The notes: generated from the sequence alone by a model not told the origin. A DNA stretch of 64,000 bases from Flavobacterium sp. ACN6 (GCF_002304005.1 NZ_MRCQ01000006.1:248001-312000); one strand, 5' to 3'. Shown: positions 43,990-53,366, counted from the first letter of the stretch. A program made the numbers and translations.

Positions 43990-44494
43990 CTTCAGATTCA
44001 ATATTAGGGTTTTTTAATTGTACATCAGTCATCCAAACACTATCTCCATCTGGATCTGTGCGTAGAAATTCGCTGCCAGGTTTTAAATCAAAAATAGTTT
44101 TAAAACCACAGGCTCTAGATACATATACATTTTGGCCAGTATAGTTAATGGTTAGCACATCCGTATTTAGATTTGTGCTGGCTGCGTTATAAATAAATTT
44201 ATAAGTAACCGTACTGTCATTAACTTTTAGAGGAATTGATACTGTTGAACCGTTGGTCAAATATCTTGTTTCATCATCTTCTGCAGCATTTTCGTTGAAA
44301 ACAATTCCCTCGTCCATGCCTTCACCAATTACTTTTAAATTGCTGACATTTTTAGTTCTTGTAGGGTTGGCGCTATCGTAAAATGTAATTACCAATCTTG
44401 GTGTAGTTGGAGTACTTCCATCACAGATATCATCTTTCTCACAGCTTGACAAGCCAAAAGTAAAGAGAAGCAAAATAGAGATTATTTTTTTCAT
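43961..44494 (-). CDS. DUF6452-like lipoprotein
   Basis: The 177-aa protein has lipobox GLSSC (Cys18) and a beta-rich domain with a conserved-looking CDGSTPTTPRLVITFYD start. It ends in an acidic Glu-rich tail. The match to DUF6452 is from memory. It lies 9 nt downstream of rlmD and overlaps the downstream DUF6048-like gene, so the three are likely one operon. Confidence 0.8.
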   Translation of the reverse strand: MKKIISILLLFTFGLSSCEKDDICDGSTPTTPRLVITFYDSANPTRTKNVSNLKVIGEGMDEGIVFNENAAEDDETRYLTNGSTVSIPLKVNDSTVTYKFIYNAASTNLNTDVLTINYTGQNVYVSRACGFKTIFDLKPGSEFLRTDPDGDSVWMTDVQLKNPNIESEDETHIEVYF

Positions 44495-44503
44495 GTATAT
44501 TTT

Positions 44504-45916
44504 CTATCGAAGTTCTAAAAGTACAACATTTTCAACATGATGCGTCTGCGGAAACATATCTACAGGTCTAACACGTGTAACTTTGTATTTTTCATCCATT
44601 AAAGCCAAATCACGAGCCTGAGTTGCAGAATTACAGCTTACATAAACGACTCTTTTAGGAGCGATTTTCAAGATTTGTTCTACTACATCTTTATGCATTC
44701 CGTCGCGAGGCGGATCTGTGATAATTACATCAGGTTTGCCATGCTGCGCTATAAAAGCTTCATTAAATACAACTTTCATGTCTCCAACAAAAAACTCGCA
44801 ATTGGTAATATTATTGCGTTCTGCATTTGCTTTTGCATCAATAATTGCTTCTGGAACACTTTCTACTCCAATTACTTTTTTTGCTTTTTTAGAAACGAAT
44901 TGAGCAATTGTACCTGTTCCTGTATATAAATCATATACGACTTCGTTTCCAGTTAGATCTGCAAAATCGCGGGTGATTTTATACAATTCGTAAGCTTGGT
45001 CTGAATTGGTTTGATAGAAAGATTTTGCATTAATGCTAAATTTCAATCCTTCCATTTCTTCCAGAATATAATTTCTTCCTTTATAAAGAACAACATCTTG
45101 GTCGTAAATGGTATCATTTGCTTTTCCGTTTACAACGTATTGCAATGAAGTAATTTGAGGGAATTTCTCGTATAAGTGATCTAAGATTAATTCTCTGTTT
45201 ATTTTGTCTTCTTCAAAAAACTGAATTAAAACCATGATTTCTCCAGTCGAAACAGTACGGATCATTACAGTTCTCAATAATCCGGAATGTTCTCTCGGAT
45301 TAAAAAAAGCTAAATTATGTTCGTTTGCAAAGGCACGGATTTCGTTACGAATTGCATTCGAAGGATCTTCTTGTAAGTGACATTTATTGATGTCCAGAAT
45401 TTTGTCCCACATTTTAGGAATATGAAATCCCAGAGCATTTCTATTCCCTAAATCCTCTGTGCTTTCAATTTCTTTTTCTGTAAGCCATCTGCTGTTAGAA
45501 AAAGAAAATTCCATTTTATTTCTATAGAAAAACTGTTTTTCAGAACCTAAAATGGTTTCAAATTCCGGAAGTTCAATTTTTCCTATTCTTTGTAAGTGAT
45601 TTTTAACTTCATTTTGTTTGAATGCAAGCTGCTGGCTGTATTTCATATTCTGCCATTTGCAACCTCCGCAAACTCCAAAATGTTCGCATACCGGCTCTAC
45701 TCTGTAATCAGATAATTCATGAAATTTTACAGCTTTACCTTCGTAATAAGCTTTTCTTTTTTTAAATGTCTGCACGTCAACCACATCTCCAGGTACCACA
45801 TTCGGAATAAAGATTACTTTTCCGTCCGGTGCTTTGGCAACTGAAACTCCTTTTGCACCAGCATCAAGAACTTGAATTTGATGAAAGACAACTTTGTCTG
45901 TATTTTTTCTTCCCAT
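44504..45916 (-). CDS. rlmD: 23S rRNA (uracil-C5)-methyltransferase RlmD
   Basis: The 470-aa enzyme methylates U1939 of 23S rRNA. It has a TRAM domain (about residues 10-70), an Fe-S cluster motif CEHFGVCGGCKWQ (Cys at about 76, 82, 85), a class I methyltransferase domain (VYDLYTGTGTIAQFV), the DPPRDGMH motif IV and the catalytic Cys in VVYVSCNSATQARDL. Length and motifs match the RumA/RlmD family well. It heads an operon with two surface proteins. Confidence 0.93.
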   Translation of the reverse strand: MGRKNTDKVVFHQIQVLDAGAKGVSVAKAPDGKVIFIPNVVPGDVVDVQTFKKRKAYYEGKAVKFHELSDYRVEPVCEHFGVCGGCKWQNMKYSQQLAFKQNEVKNHLQRIGKIELPEFETILGSEKQFFYRNKMEFSFSNSRWLTEKEIESTEDLGNRNALGFHIPKMWDKILDINKCHLQEDPSNAIRNEIRAFANEHNLAFFNPREHSGLLRTVMIRTVSTGEIMVLIQFFEEDKINRELILDHLYEKFPQITSLQYVVNGKANDTIYDQDVVLYKGRNYILEEMEGLKFSINAKSFYQTNSDQAYELYKITRDFADLTGNEVVYDLYTGTGTIAQFVSKKAKKVIGVESVPEAIIDAKANAERNNITNCEFFVGDMKVVFNEAFIAQHGKPDVIITDPPRDGMHKDVVEQILKIAPKRVVYVSCNSATQARDLALMDEKYKVTRVRPVDMFPQTHHVENVVLLELR

Positions 45917-45987
45917 AGCGCAAAAATAAGCCTTTGAAAACTTTTACAAATTTTATTTTAAAAATATTTTAGAAATTCTTCAAAAAA

Positions 45988-46018
45988 TTAGTTTGCTAAG
46001 CTTTAAAAGTTAATTTTG
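45988..46018 (+). promoter_or_regulatory. Promoter for the histidine kinase
   Basis: TTAG (45988-45991), a 19-nt spacer and TAATTTTG (46011-46018) match the flavobacterial pattern apart from the third base of the upstream box. Confidence 0.5.
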
Positions 46019-46073
46019 TTTACCCAAATTTGCCCATTAAAACTAGAATTAACCTACAATATTGTTGCTTTTT

Positions 46074-47123
46074 ATGAAGTTGTACCACAAGCTCTCCCAA
46101 ATCAGCTTTCTGAAAAAAAGTTATGCATTTAAATTTTTATTTGTTGCTTTTATTGGGATTCACATTCCTTTAATCGGAATATTATTTTTTGTTTTATACT
46201 TTGAATACAGTATTTCGCCAACCTCAATACTGGTTTTTTCGTTAATAATGACTTTGCTTGCCACGGCGATAACACTTTGGGTTTTAAATAAGCTTATAAA
46301 ACCTATTGCAACTGCTTCAAAAGCTTTAGATGATTATCGCAGTACCAGAAAATTATCTGTTTTACCAACAGAATATTCAGATGAAGCAGGATTGCTTATG
46401 TGTAATATACAAGAGTCTATTTATGAAGCTGAAAACTTTATTAATGAGAAACAGGATTTAGTATATATGCTTTCGCATGATTTGAAAAATTTTGCTGGAA
46501 ATCCGCAGGGTTTGGCCAAATTAATTATAAGCGAAAATCCTTCAGACTCCGTAAAAAATCTGGCAGAATTAATCTGTGAATCAACTGATCTACAGTTTCG
46601 ATATATAGAAAATTTTATTAAACTGTTAAAAGAGCAGGATGAAGTCGTAAAAGTTAATCCAGAGATAAAAACAGTTTTATTTCCTAATATTTTTCCTTTT
46701 ATAAATCAGCAGGTAGAACAGCGTTTATTCGATAAAAATATAAAATTGAATTTGGTTTTAGAATGTGTTGAAGCAAAACTAAAAATTGACGAAGGTCTTC
46801 TGATTCAGGTTTTGGTTAACTTGATCAGCAATGCGGTTAAGTTTTCTTATTTTGACAGTGAAATCAAGGTCAGAATTTTTTCTGAAGATTCAAAATTAAT
46901 TTTAACCGTTCAAGATTCTGGAATAGGCTTCGATAAAAATCAGATTGAAGAACTATTTAAAAAGTTTACCAAAATGAGCAGACTTGGAACTGCCAGCGAA
47001 GGTTCTACAGGAATAGGGTTGTATTTATGCAAAAAAATCATAGAACGAAACAAAGGCCGATTGAGTGCTACTAGCGAAGGTAAAAATAAAGGAGCCGAAT
47101 TTAGAATTGAGTTTGATATATAA
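46074..47123 (+). CDS. Membrane sensor histidine kinase
   Basis: The 349-aa protein starts at ATG 46074. Two membrane helices (about residues 18-42 and 48-70) are followed by a HAMP-like linker. The H-box is LSHDLKNFAGNP with the phospho-acceptor His (about 134). The ATPase domain has NLISNAVKFS (N-box), DSGIGFDKN (G1), STGIGLYLCKKI (G2). No response regulator lies next to it, so the partner is elsewhere. Confidence 0.93.
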   Translation: MKLYHKLSQISFLKKSYAFKFLFVAFIGIHIPLIGILFFVLYFEYSISPTSILVFSLIMTLLATAITLWVLNKLIKPIATASKALDDYRSTRKLSVLPTEYSDEAGLLMCNIQESIYEAENFINEKQDLVYMLSHDLKNFAGNPQGLAKLIISENPSDSVKNLAELICESTDLQFRYIENFIKLLKEQDEVVKVNPEIKTVLFPNIFPFINQQVEQRLFDKNIKLNLVLECVEAKLKIDEGLLIQVLVNLISNAVKFSYFDSEIKVRIFSEDSKLILTVQDSGIGFDKNQIEELFKKFTKMSRLGTASEGSTGIGLYLCKKIIERNKGRLSATSEGKNKGAEFRIEFDI

Positions 47124-47163
47124 AAAAGGTTATTAAGAATGTAAATCTTAATAACCTTTTTTT
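47122..47163. terminator. Bidirectional terminator
   Basis: AAAAAAGGTTATTAAGA, a 7-nt loop and TCTTAATAACCTTTTTTT form a strong stem between the kinase gene and the convergent aldo/keto reductase gene. Confidence 0.88.
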
Positions 47164-47173
47164 GAGTGAAATA

Positions 47174-48160
47174 TTACCAAAGCTGGTGAACAGACGGTTT
47201 AATGTATTCATTATATATTTTATTCATTTCTGAAATTTGTTCCGAAGTTAATTTAGGAGTATCATAAACCGATAAATTCGATACAACATGATCGACTTTT
47301 GATGCACCAGGAATAATACAGCTGATTTCATTAAAACTTAAAATCCACTGCAAAGCAATAGGAGCAAGGTTTGGTGTTTCTGGAAATAAGGCTTTTAATG
47401 CTTCAACCGCTTGTAAGCCCAATTCATAATCAATTCCAGAGAATGTTTCTCCTTTATCAAATGCTTCTCCGTTACGATTAAAGTTACGATGATCCTGAGG
47501 ATCAAAAGTTGTTTTTTCGCTAAATGTACCCGTTAAAAGTCCGCTTGCCAATGGAACTCTTGCTATAATTCCAATATCTTTCTTTTTAGCTTCAGAGAAA
47601 AATAATTCAGATGGACGCTGGCGAAACAAATTGAAAATAATCTGAACAGTCGTTACATTAGAATATTCTATTGCTTTTAAGGCTTCTTCGACTTTTTCTA
47701 CACTTACGCCCAGATTAAGTATTTTTCCTTGTTCTTTTAATCGGTCAAAAAGTTCAAAGATTTCAGGACGATAATATACTTCTGTCGGCGGGCAGTGCAG
47801 CTGAATAAGGTCTAATGTTTCTAGTCCAGTTCTTTTTAAACTGTCTTCCACAAATTTCTGAAGCACTTTTGGGGTATACCCTTCATTTACATGCGGATTT
47901 ATCTGACGTCCGCATTTTGTAGCAACATAAATTCGTTCCGATCGGGATCGAACTACTCTGCCGACAGCAGTTTCGCTTAAACCATTTTCATAAACATCGG
48001 CAGTATCAATAAAATTAACGCCATTGTCAATAGCGGTATTCAAAAGTTCATCGGCAGTTTTATCATCAAAACCCGATCCCCATTTCCCTCCAACCTGCCA
48101 AGTGCCAAGTGAGATTTCAGAGATAGTAAAGTTTGTTTTTCCTAGTTTTCTGTAGTTCAT
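47174..48160 (-). CDS. Aldo/keto reductase
   Basis: The 328-aa NADPH-dependent oxidoreductase has FIDTADVYENGLSE (catalytic Asp and Tyr region, about residues 50-63), ATKCGRQ (Lys) and LIQLHCPPTEV (His). C-terminal IIPGASKVDHVVSN contacts the cofactor. The substrate cannot be inferred from the sequence. It ends near a terminator and is followed upstream by the cys genes. Confidence 0.9.
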   Translation of the reverse strand: MNYRKLGKTNFTISEISLGTWQVGGKWGSGFDDKTADELLNTAIDNGVNFIDTADVYENGLSETAVGRVVRSRSERIYVATKCGRQINPHVNEGYTPKVLQKFVEDSLKRTGLETLDLIQLHCPPTEVYYRPEIFELFDRLKEQGKILNLGVSVEKVEEALKAIEYSNVTTVQIIFNLFRQRPSELFFSEAKKKDIGIIARVPLASGLLTGTFSEKTTFDPQDHRNFNRNGEAFDKGETFSGIDYELGLQAVEALKALFPETPNLAPIALQWILSFNEISCIIPGASKVDHVVSNLSVYDTPKLTSEQISEMNKIYNEYIKPSVHQLW

Positions 48161-48170
48161 TTCTTTTTTT

Positions 48171-48300
48171 TAAAGGTTCAAAGGCTCAGAGGTGCAAAGT
48201 GGCAAAGGTTTTTTTTGAAGCTCAAAGGTTCAAAGGCACAAAGTTTTTGGACTTCTGTAAAACCTTTGCACCTTTGAAGCTTTGCAACTTTGAACCTTAT
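48171..48300. repeat. Octamer-period inverted pair
   Basis: Arm 1 (48171-48245) has AAAGGTTC, AAAGGCTC, AGAGGTGC, AAAGTGGC, AAAGGTTT and a second block AAAGGTTC, AAAGGCAC. Arm 2 (48260-48300) has TTTGCACC, TTTGAAGC, TTTGCAAC, TTTGAACC. The 142-nt spacer is nearly all repeat. Confidence 0.75.
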
Positions 48301-48302
48301 TT

Positions 48303-49190
48303 TTAATCAAATAAATCCGAAGATAAATAACGATCGCCTCTATCGCAGATAATGGCAACCACAACTCCAGATTCTAATTGTTCGGCAATTTTGAGGGCAA
48401 CCGCAACAGAACCGCCGCTGCTCATTCCAGCGAATACGCCTTCTTCAAGAGCTAGTCTTTTTGTCATTTCGCGTGCTTCTTCTTCACTTACGTCAACAAC
48501 GGTGTCCACTTTCGAAGCATCAAAAATTTTAGGAAGATATTCTTCCGGCCATTTACGAATTCCGGGAATTTGAGAACCGTCGCTTGGCTGCGCACCGATA
48601 ATCTGAACGTTTGGATTTTTTTCTTTTAAATAAGTCGAAGTACCAATAATAGTTCCCGTAGTTCCCATAGCCGAAACAAAATGCGTTACAGTTCCTTCGG
48701 TGTCGTTCCATATTTCAGGGCCGGTTGTTTTGTAATGTGCTTTCCAGTTGTCGTCATTCGCAAACTGATTTAACATCAAATAACCACCTTGTTCTACTTT
48801 TTTATCTGCATAATCACGTGAACCAATAATTCCTTCGCTGGCAGGCGTTAAAATAACTGTGGCGCCATAAGCACGCATAGTTTGTGTACGTTCTTTTGTA
48901 GAATCTTCTGGTAAAACCAATTCTATTTCTATACCAAATAACTGGGCAATCATTGCAAGGGCAATTCCAGTATTACCGCTGGTTGCTTCAATTAATTTAT
49001 CTCCTTTTTTGATCTCGCCTCTCTCTAAAGCGGCTGCGATCATATTATATGCTGCTCTGTCTTTTACGCTTCCGCCGGGATTGTTACCTTCCAGTTTCAG
49101 TAAAAGCTTTACATTTTTATTTTGAACCAAATTGACGGTTTCCATCAAAGGAGTATTCCCAATTAGGTTTAATAATTTCTGTGGACCCAT
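48303..49190 (-). CDS. cysM: Cysteine synthase B-type (O-acetylserine sulfhydrylase)
   Basis: CysM condenses O-acetylserine with sulfide (or thiosulfate) to cysteine. The 295-aa protein has the PLP lysine K43 in GGSVKDRAAYNM, the phosphate loop EATSGNTGIAL and the C-terminal VFAGMSSGGSVA. It is CysM- rather than CysK-type by length and sequence. Its ATG overlaps the cysE stop by 1 nt (TAATG), so the two are coupled. Confidence 0.94.
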   Translation of the reverse strand: MGPQKLLNLIGNTPLMETVNLVQNKNVKLLLKLEGNNPGGSVKDRAAYNMIAAALERGEIKKGDKLIEATSGNTGIALAMIAQLFGIEIELVLPEDSTKERTQTMRAYGATVILTPASEGIIGSRDYADKKVEQGGYLMLNQFANDDNWKAHYKTTGPEIWNDTEGTVTHFVSAMGTTGTIIGTSTYLKEKNPNVQIIGAQPSDGSQIPGIRKWPEEYLPKIFDASKVDTVVDVSEEEAREMTKRLALEEGVFAGMSSGGSVAVALKIAEQLESGVVVAIICDRGDRYLSSDLFD

Positions 49191-49981
49191 TATCTTTTTT
49201 CTTTTATTTTAACTTCTGTTGTAGTGGTGTTTAATACTATCGAATCTTCAGGGATCGATTTTGTCACCCATGAATTTCCTCCAATAACACTGTTTTTGCC
49301 TATTATTGTGCCTCCGCCCAAAATTGTGGCATTGGCATAAATACAGACATTTGCTTCAACGGTAGGATGTCTCTTAGCGTTTTTCATTTCTTTGCTTACG
49401 CTAAGTGCGCCCAGCGTAACACCTTGATAAATTTTAACGTGTTTTTTAATTACCGTTGTTTCTCCAATTACAATTCCAGTTGCATGGTCGATAAAAAATG
49501 GCGAAGCAATATCCGCTCCGGCATGAATATCTGTTCCTGTAATTCTATGTGCATATTCGCTCATTAAACGAGAAAATAATAATAGATCTAATGAATACAG
49601 CTCGTGGCTTAATCTGTAAATAGCAATGGCATAAAAACCAGGATAGGCCAAATAAACTTCGTCAATACTGTTTGAAGCGGGATCATTTTCTAAAATATAC
49701 GCGGCATCTTGATTTAGTTTTTCTAAAACACTCGGCAGTTTTTCTAGAAACTTATCCCAAATCGATTCGCATAAATTTTCTGGTTTTTTGCAGGCTAAAA
49801 CAGCGATTTCTTTAAAACATTTTTCGAGTTCATCAATGCTTTCATCTAATGCCGCATTAGAATCAAAAAGGGTATAAAAAAGCTTTTCTGTAAAGTCTTC
49901 TGTTTTGGTTTTAATGCCGTAGTTTATGTGCGAATGGCTCTTTAGAGCCTTTATGTTTTGTATGATAGTGTCTTTTGTCAC
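49190..49981 (-). CDS. cysE: Serine O-acetyltransferase
   Basis: CysE makes O-acetylserine for cysteine synthesis. The protein is about 263 aa if started at GTG 49981 (VTKDTIIQNIKALK), which matches the normal N-terminus; an upstream ATG at 50047 is in frame and would add 22 residues. The left-handed beta-helix repeats (GIVIGETTVIKKHVKIYQGV; CIYANATILGGGTIIG) and the catalytic His region (HIHAG-like DIHAGADI) are present. It precedes cysM with a 1-nt overlap. Confidence 0.9.
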   Translation of the reverse strand: MTKDTIIQNIKALKSHSHINYGIKTKTEDFTEKLFYTLFDSNAALDESIDELEKCFKEIAVLACKKPENLCESIWDKFLEKLPSVLEKLNQDAAYILENDPASNSIDEVYLAYPGFYAIAIYRLSHELYSLDLLLFSRLMSEYAHRITGTDIHAGADIASPFFIDHATGIVIGETTVIKKHVKIYQGVTLGALSVSKEMKNAKRHPTVEANVCIYANATILGGGTIIGKNSVIGGNSWVTKSIPEDSIVLNTTTTEVKIKEKR

Positions 49982-50171
49982 AATGGTAAAAATGAATGAA
50001 TAATTTTGGAACGTTAAAAGTAAGGCGTTTTTTGGAAATAAAGTCACGATTTAACTAAAGAAATTTTCTGTAGAATGCTCTATTTGTGATAAAAAACCAC
50101 AGCCAGAACGTTCTTATTTATGCAATTCTTAAGAAGTTTATTGCGTAAATTAGCCTTCAAAACATAAAAAA

Positions 50172-50873
50172 ATGAAAAATAATCAAACATTTAAGAGTGC
50201 AATTTCGGGGCTTTCTTTTTCTGAAAATGAGAAAATAAGCGGAAAATCAATTCATGATCCTATTTTGGGTTTAATCAAACAAGAGTTTCCTAACTTTAAT
50301 GATGAAGACTGTATTGCTGTAAATGAATTAAATGTGTACCGCCAGAAGTATATTTCAAATTATCTTTCTACAGAAATTGGAGCGCTTTCGGCAATGGAAA
50401 AGAATGTAATTTCGTCATTGAAACAAGATAAATCGATTGTCAGCATTGTGGAAGATGAAGAAGAAAATAGAAATTTTGGACAGAGAATTGCCGATAAAGT
50501 AGCCGATTTTGGAGGAAGCTGGACTTTTATTATTTCATTTGTTGTGTTTATTTCGATCTGGATTGCTTCAAATGTTTTTCTTTTTTTGAATAAAGGTTTT
50601 GATCCGTATCCGTTTATTCTTTTAAATTTAATTCTTTCCTGCGTTGCAGCCTTGCAGGCGCCGGTAATTATGATGAGCCAAAATCGTCAGGAAGAAAAAG
50701 ACAGAAATCGAGCTAAAAAAGATTATATGATTAATCTAAAATCGGAATTGGAAATTAGAATGATTCACGATAAAATTGATCACTTGATTATGCATCAGCA
50801 GCAAGAATTAATCGAAATTCAGAAAGTGCAAATCGAGATGATGAACGATATTTTGGATCAGATTAAGAAGTGA
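50172..50873 (+). CDS. DUF1003 family membrane protein
   Basis: The 233-aa protein has an N-terminal soluble segment (about 1-110), two membrane helices (about 118-138 and 143-168) and a C-terminal coiled-coil (HDKIDHLIMHQQQELIEIQKVQIEMM). The GQRIADKVADFGGSWTFIISF segment is the DUF1003 hallmark. Function is unknown. It is monocistronic. Confidence 0.87.
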   Translation: MKNNQTFKSAISGLSFSENEKISGKSIHDPILGLIKQEFPNFNDEDCIAVNELNVYRQKYISNYLSTEIGALSAMEKNVISSLKQDKSIVSIVEDEEENRNFGQRIADKVADFGGSWTFIISFVVFISIWIASNVFLFLNKGFDPYPFILLNLILSCVAALQAPVIMMSQNRQEEKDRNRAKKDYMINLKSELEIRMIHDKIDHLIMHQQQELIEIQKVQIEMMNDILDQIKK

Positions 50874-50888
50874 AAGTTAGTTAAAATT

Positions 50889-51040
50889 CCAATCCCGAAG
50901 TCTCGGGATAAATTCCAAATTCCAAAAAAGAGCGGAGCGATTTTTAGAAAATCTAAAATCTATCCCGAGGCTTCGGGACTAAAATCTATCCCGAGGCTTC
51001 GGGACTAAAATCTATCCCGAGGCTTCGGGACTAAAATCTA
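50889..51040. repeat. Composite repeat with three tandem TCCCGA palindromes
   Basis: The order repeats that at 1016-1122: ATTCCAAATTCCAA, GAGCGGAGCGAT, TTTAGAAAATCT, then palindromic units CTATCCCGAGGCTTCGGGACT with exact 26-nt period starting at 50961, 50987 and 51013. A TCCCGAAG variant lies at 50892. The repeat overlaps the end of the convergent DUF2752 gene. Confidence 0.8.
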
Positions 51041-51361
51041 AAAATAAAAGTGTTTGAAGTAATAACCTCCAAGCATAAAAATAAGGTTTACAACAGCCAT
51101 TTTCCAAACTAATTTTTTGTAATTTTTAGATTTGTCTAAAAAATGAAATGCTATAAAAACGAAAAGTAAGAGGCAGGTAAATATCGCTGGATACATTTTA
51201 AAAGCGGCTAAAAACTCGCCCTGAAAAAGTAAGAATAGAGAGCGCTGAAAACCACAGCCCAGACACTCAAATCCGAAGATGGTTTTGAACAGGCAGGGGA
51301 TCATATATTTTTCTAAACTCACAGCAGATCTTTTTGCAATTTTACTAAAAAAATATGACAA
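51038..51361 (-). CDS. DUF2752 family membrane protein
   Basis: The 107-aa protein has the DUF2752 core CLGCGFQRSLFLLFQGE (about residues 34-50) between two or three membrane helices. The CGxQR motif is family-typical. Its C-terminus (YYFKHFYF) ends inside the composite repeat. Function is unknown. Confidence 0.85.
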   Translation of the reverse strand: MSYFFSKIAKRSAVSLEKYMIPCLFKTIFGFECLGCGFQRSLFLLFQGEFLAAFKMYPAIFTCLLLFVFIAFHFLDKSKNYKKLVWKMAVVNLIFMLGGYYFKHFYF

Positions 51362-51428
51362 ACGTTTGAAGTAGAATAGAAGTACTACTTGAAAGTTTTA
51401 TACTTTTGAAATCTTAAACTTTGATTTG

Positions 51429-51602
51429 ATGAAAGCTTTTAAAATTATAATAATGATTCTTGCGATTTCGGTTGCGTTCTATGAGCAGGTTTCAGAAGAA
51501 AAAAATATCTATATCATGATAATTGCCATTGTAGTTTTCATGTTTGGAATGATGCAGCTGAGCGCAAAAACACCAAGTAAAAATAACGATAAAGAAGAGT
51601 AG
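51429..51602 (+). CDS. 57-aa membrane protein ahead of the Smr gene
   Basis: This short frame starts MKAFKIIIMIL and has two hydrophobic segments (about residues 3-16 and 24-42), then an Asn/Lys/Asp/Glu-rich tail. A TACTTTTG box lies at 51401-51408. It ends 1 nt before the ATG of the Smr gene (TAGGATG), so they are probably coupled. I recall no family name. It is shorter than the usual gene-calling threshold. Confidence 0.7.
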   Translation: MKAFKIIIMILAISVAFYEQVSEEKNIYIMIIAIVVFMFGMMQLSAKTPSKNNDKEE

Positions 51603-51603
51603 G

Positions 51604-52155
51604 ATGCTGGTAAAAGGAGACAAGGTTTCTGTACTTGACGAAGCCATAAACGGAACAGTAGTTTCAGTTAAAAACAATGAAGTTTTAATTGAAACTGAGG
51701 ATGGATTTATGATGACATTTTTTGTCAATGAATTGCTTAAAATTCAGGATTCCAGTAATTTAATGAATTCTATTAAAAGAATAGATTTAGAACAAGTTTC
51801 AAAGGAAAAAACAGAGCCAAAACCAAGAAGTTTTGTCAAAGAAAAGAAAGAAAAGCGCGATGTCGGCGTTCCAGAATTTGATTTACACATCGAAAAATTG
51901 GTTCCAAATAAACGCGGTATGTCAAACTATGATATTTTGACACTGCAGACCGAAACAGCAAAAAGACATATCGAATTTGCGATTCGAAACCGCATTCCGA
52001 AAATTGTTTTTATTCATGGTGTTGGTGAAGGAATTTTAAAAGCCGAATTGGATTTTTTATTAGGCCGTTACGACGGAATTGATTTTCAAGATGCCAATTA
52101 TCAAAAATATGGTCTTGGTGCAACCGAAGTTTATTTTAGACAAAACAATAAATAA
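51604..52155 (+). CDS. Smr-domain protein (DUF2027-like N-terminus)
   Basis: The 183-aa protein has an SH3-like N-terminal region (about 1-55, LVKGDKVSVLDEAINGTVV) and a C-terminal Smr domain (about 95-183) with FDLHIEKLV, KIVFIHGVGEGILK and the final GATEVYF. The MutS2-like Smr core has possible nuclease or ribosome-associated roles; the activity here is unproven. It is coupled to the preceding small membrane protein gene and ended by a long hairpin at 52196-52259. Confidence 0.88.
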   Translation: MLVKGDKVSVLDEAINGTVVSVKNNEVLIETEDGFMMTFFVNELLKIQDSSNLMNSIKRIDLEQVSKEKTEPKPRSFVKEKKEKRDVGVPEFDLHIEKLVPNKRGMSNYDILTLQTETAKRHIEFAIRNRIPKIVFIHGVGEGILKAELDFLLGRYDGIDFQDANYQKYGLGATEVYFRQNNK

Positions 52156-52195
52156 GGTTGGTTTTAAACGCTTAGAATATCTTATTTTAAGGCAT

Positions 52196-52259
52196 AAAAA
52201 AACGTCTGTATTTCTATCTGATTTAGTTTAAAATCAGTTTCGAAAAACAGACGTTTTTT
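52196..52259. terminator. Nested terminator between Smr and lipoprotein genes
   Basis: AAAAAACGTCTGT and ACAGACGTTTTTT form the outer stem, and an inner CTGATTT/AAATCAG stem sits in the loop. It is symmetrical and can serve both strands. Confidence 0.8.
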
Positions 52260-52302
52260 GTAAGAATTATTTTTTTAAGATTATACTGAATAATCTATAG
52301 TT

Positions 52303-53292
52303 TTAATTAGCGGTATTAACTTCAATTTTTCCAAGAAGAAAACTGCTTCCTAGTTGAAAACTGCTGTTGCCTCTTTCTAAAGCTACACTTTTAAGAACAA
52401 TAGTGTGTGTGTAAGTAGTTCCAACTAATGTTGTTGTTACCTCAATAATTCCTTTATCTCCTGCACCAATTTGCCCAGTCCAAGTTTGCTCTACAACTGG
52501 AGATGATGATGTTGGAGTACAGATATTATCTTCTGTAAATATCCCTGTTTCTGCTTTTGCTGTTTTATAAAAAACCTTGTTCATTGTAGTGGTTATTGCA
52601 CTTCTTCTTGGCTCGTTAGAAGGTGTAACTGTATTTACAAGTAAGGCCGGATCAATATCTTCAATTGACAAATAAAAGGAAGTATTGTAATTAAATATCC
52701 TTTTTACGTTGGAACAAGAATAAGCCAAGCCACTTGTATTGGTTCTAAAAGTCAGAGTAGCTGGAGTTACAGTAGTGTTATAAGTTCCGAAAACATATTT
52801 AGCCTGAGTTTGATCTCCAGATGGTTTTGCAAATGTCACATTATTAATTATAATACTATGCTCATAACCTGTAATTCTTGTACCGTCATCGTTGGCATTT
52901 TTTTTGTCAATTTGGGTACTTTGAATTGTGATTATTCCGTCAGTAGCAATCCATTCTTCCATTACCTTTGGAGTACTTGGCGGAATTGCCCCGCAAATAT
53001 TGGCTGCGGTAACTGTTCCATCATAGGCTCTGTAAACTACACGATATAGTCCGTTACCTTTTGCATCAATTGGATATTCGTAATATCCATTATCATTAAT
53101 TATTTTATCTTGTGGCAATTGCAGTAAAAGGGCTTCTTGCGCTTTTAATTTGTAAATTAATGTATTCGTTAATGGATCACAGGCTTGAGAATCAGTAACG
53201 CTTTCAAAATCTATTGTTTCTACTATTAAATCTCCATCATCGCATCCATTCAATAAAAAGGCGAATAATAAAAGAGCTGCATATTTTTTCAT
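52303..53292 (-). CDS. Hypothetical lipoprotein with Thr/Ser-rich beta domains
   Basis: The 329-aa form uses ATG 53292 because the signal MKKYAALLLFAFLLNGC has a lipobox there; the longer frame from 53355 is rejected. The mature protein has several beta-strand-rich segments, and Cys in SQACDPL, ANICGAIPP, AYSCSNV and DNICTPTSS. No known domain is recognised. It has a single divergent neighbour, the cysteine desulfurase gene. Confidence 0.75.
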   Translation of the reverse strand: MKKYAALLLFAFLLNGCDDGDLIVETIDFESVTDSQACDPLTNTLIYKLKAQEALLLQLPQDKIINDNGYYEYPIDAKGNGLYRVVYRAYDGTVTAANICGAIPPSTPKVMEEWIATDGIITIQSTQIDKKNANDDGTRITGYEHSIIINNVTFAKPSGDQTQAKYVFGTYNTTVTPATLTFRTNTSGLAYSCSNVKRIFNYNTSFYLSIEDIDPALLVNTVTPSNEPRRSAITTTMNKVFYKTAKAETGIFTEDNICTPTSSSPVVEQTWTGQIGAGDKGIIEVTTTLVGTTYTHTIVLKSVALERGNSSFQLGSSFLLGKIEVNTAN

Positions 53293-53366
53293 CGTAAAAT
53301 TTATTTGGGTCAAAAATAGTGAAAAAAATGGCAAATGATATTTAAGATTTGACAATTGATATTTCT

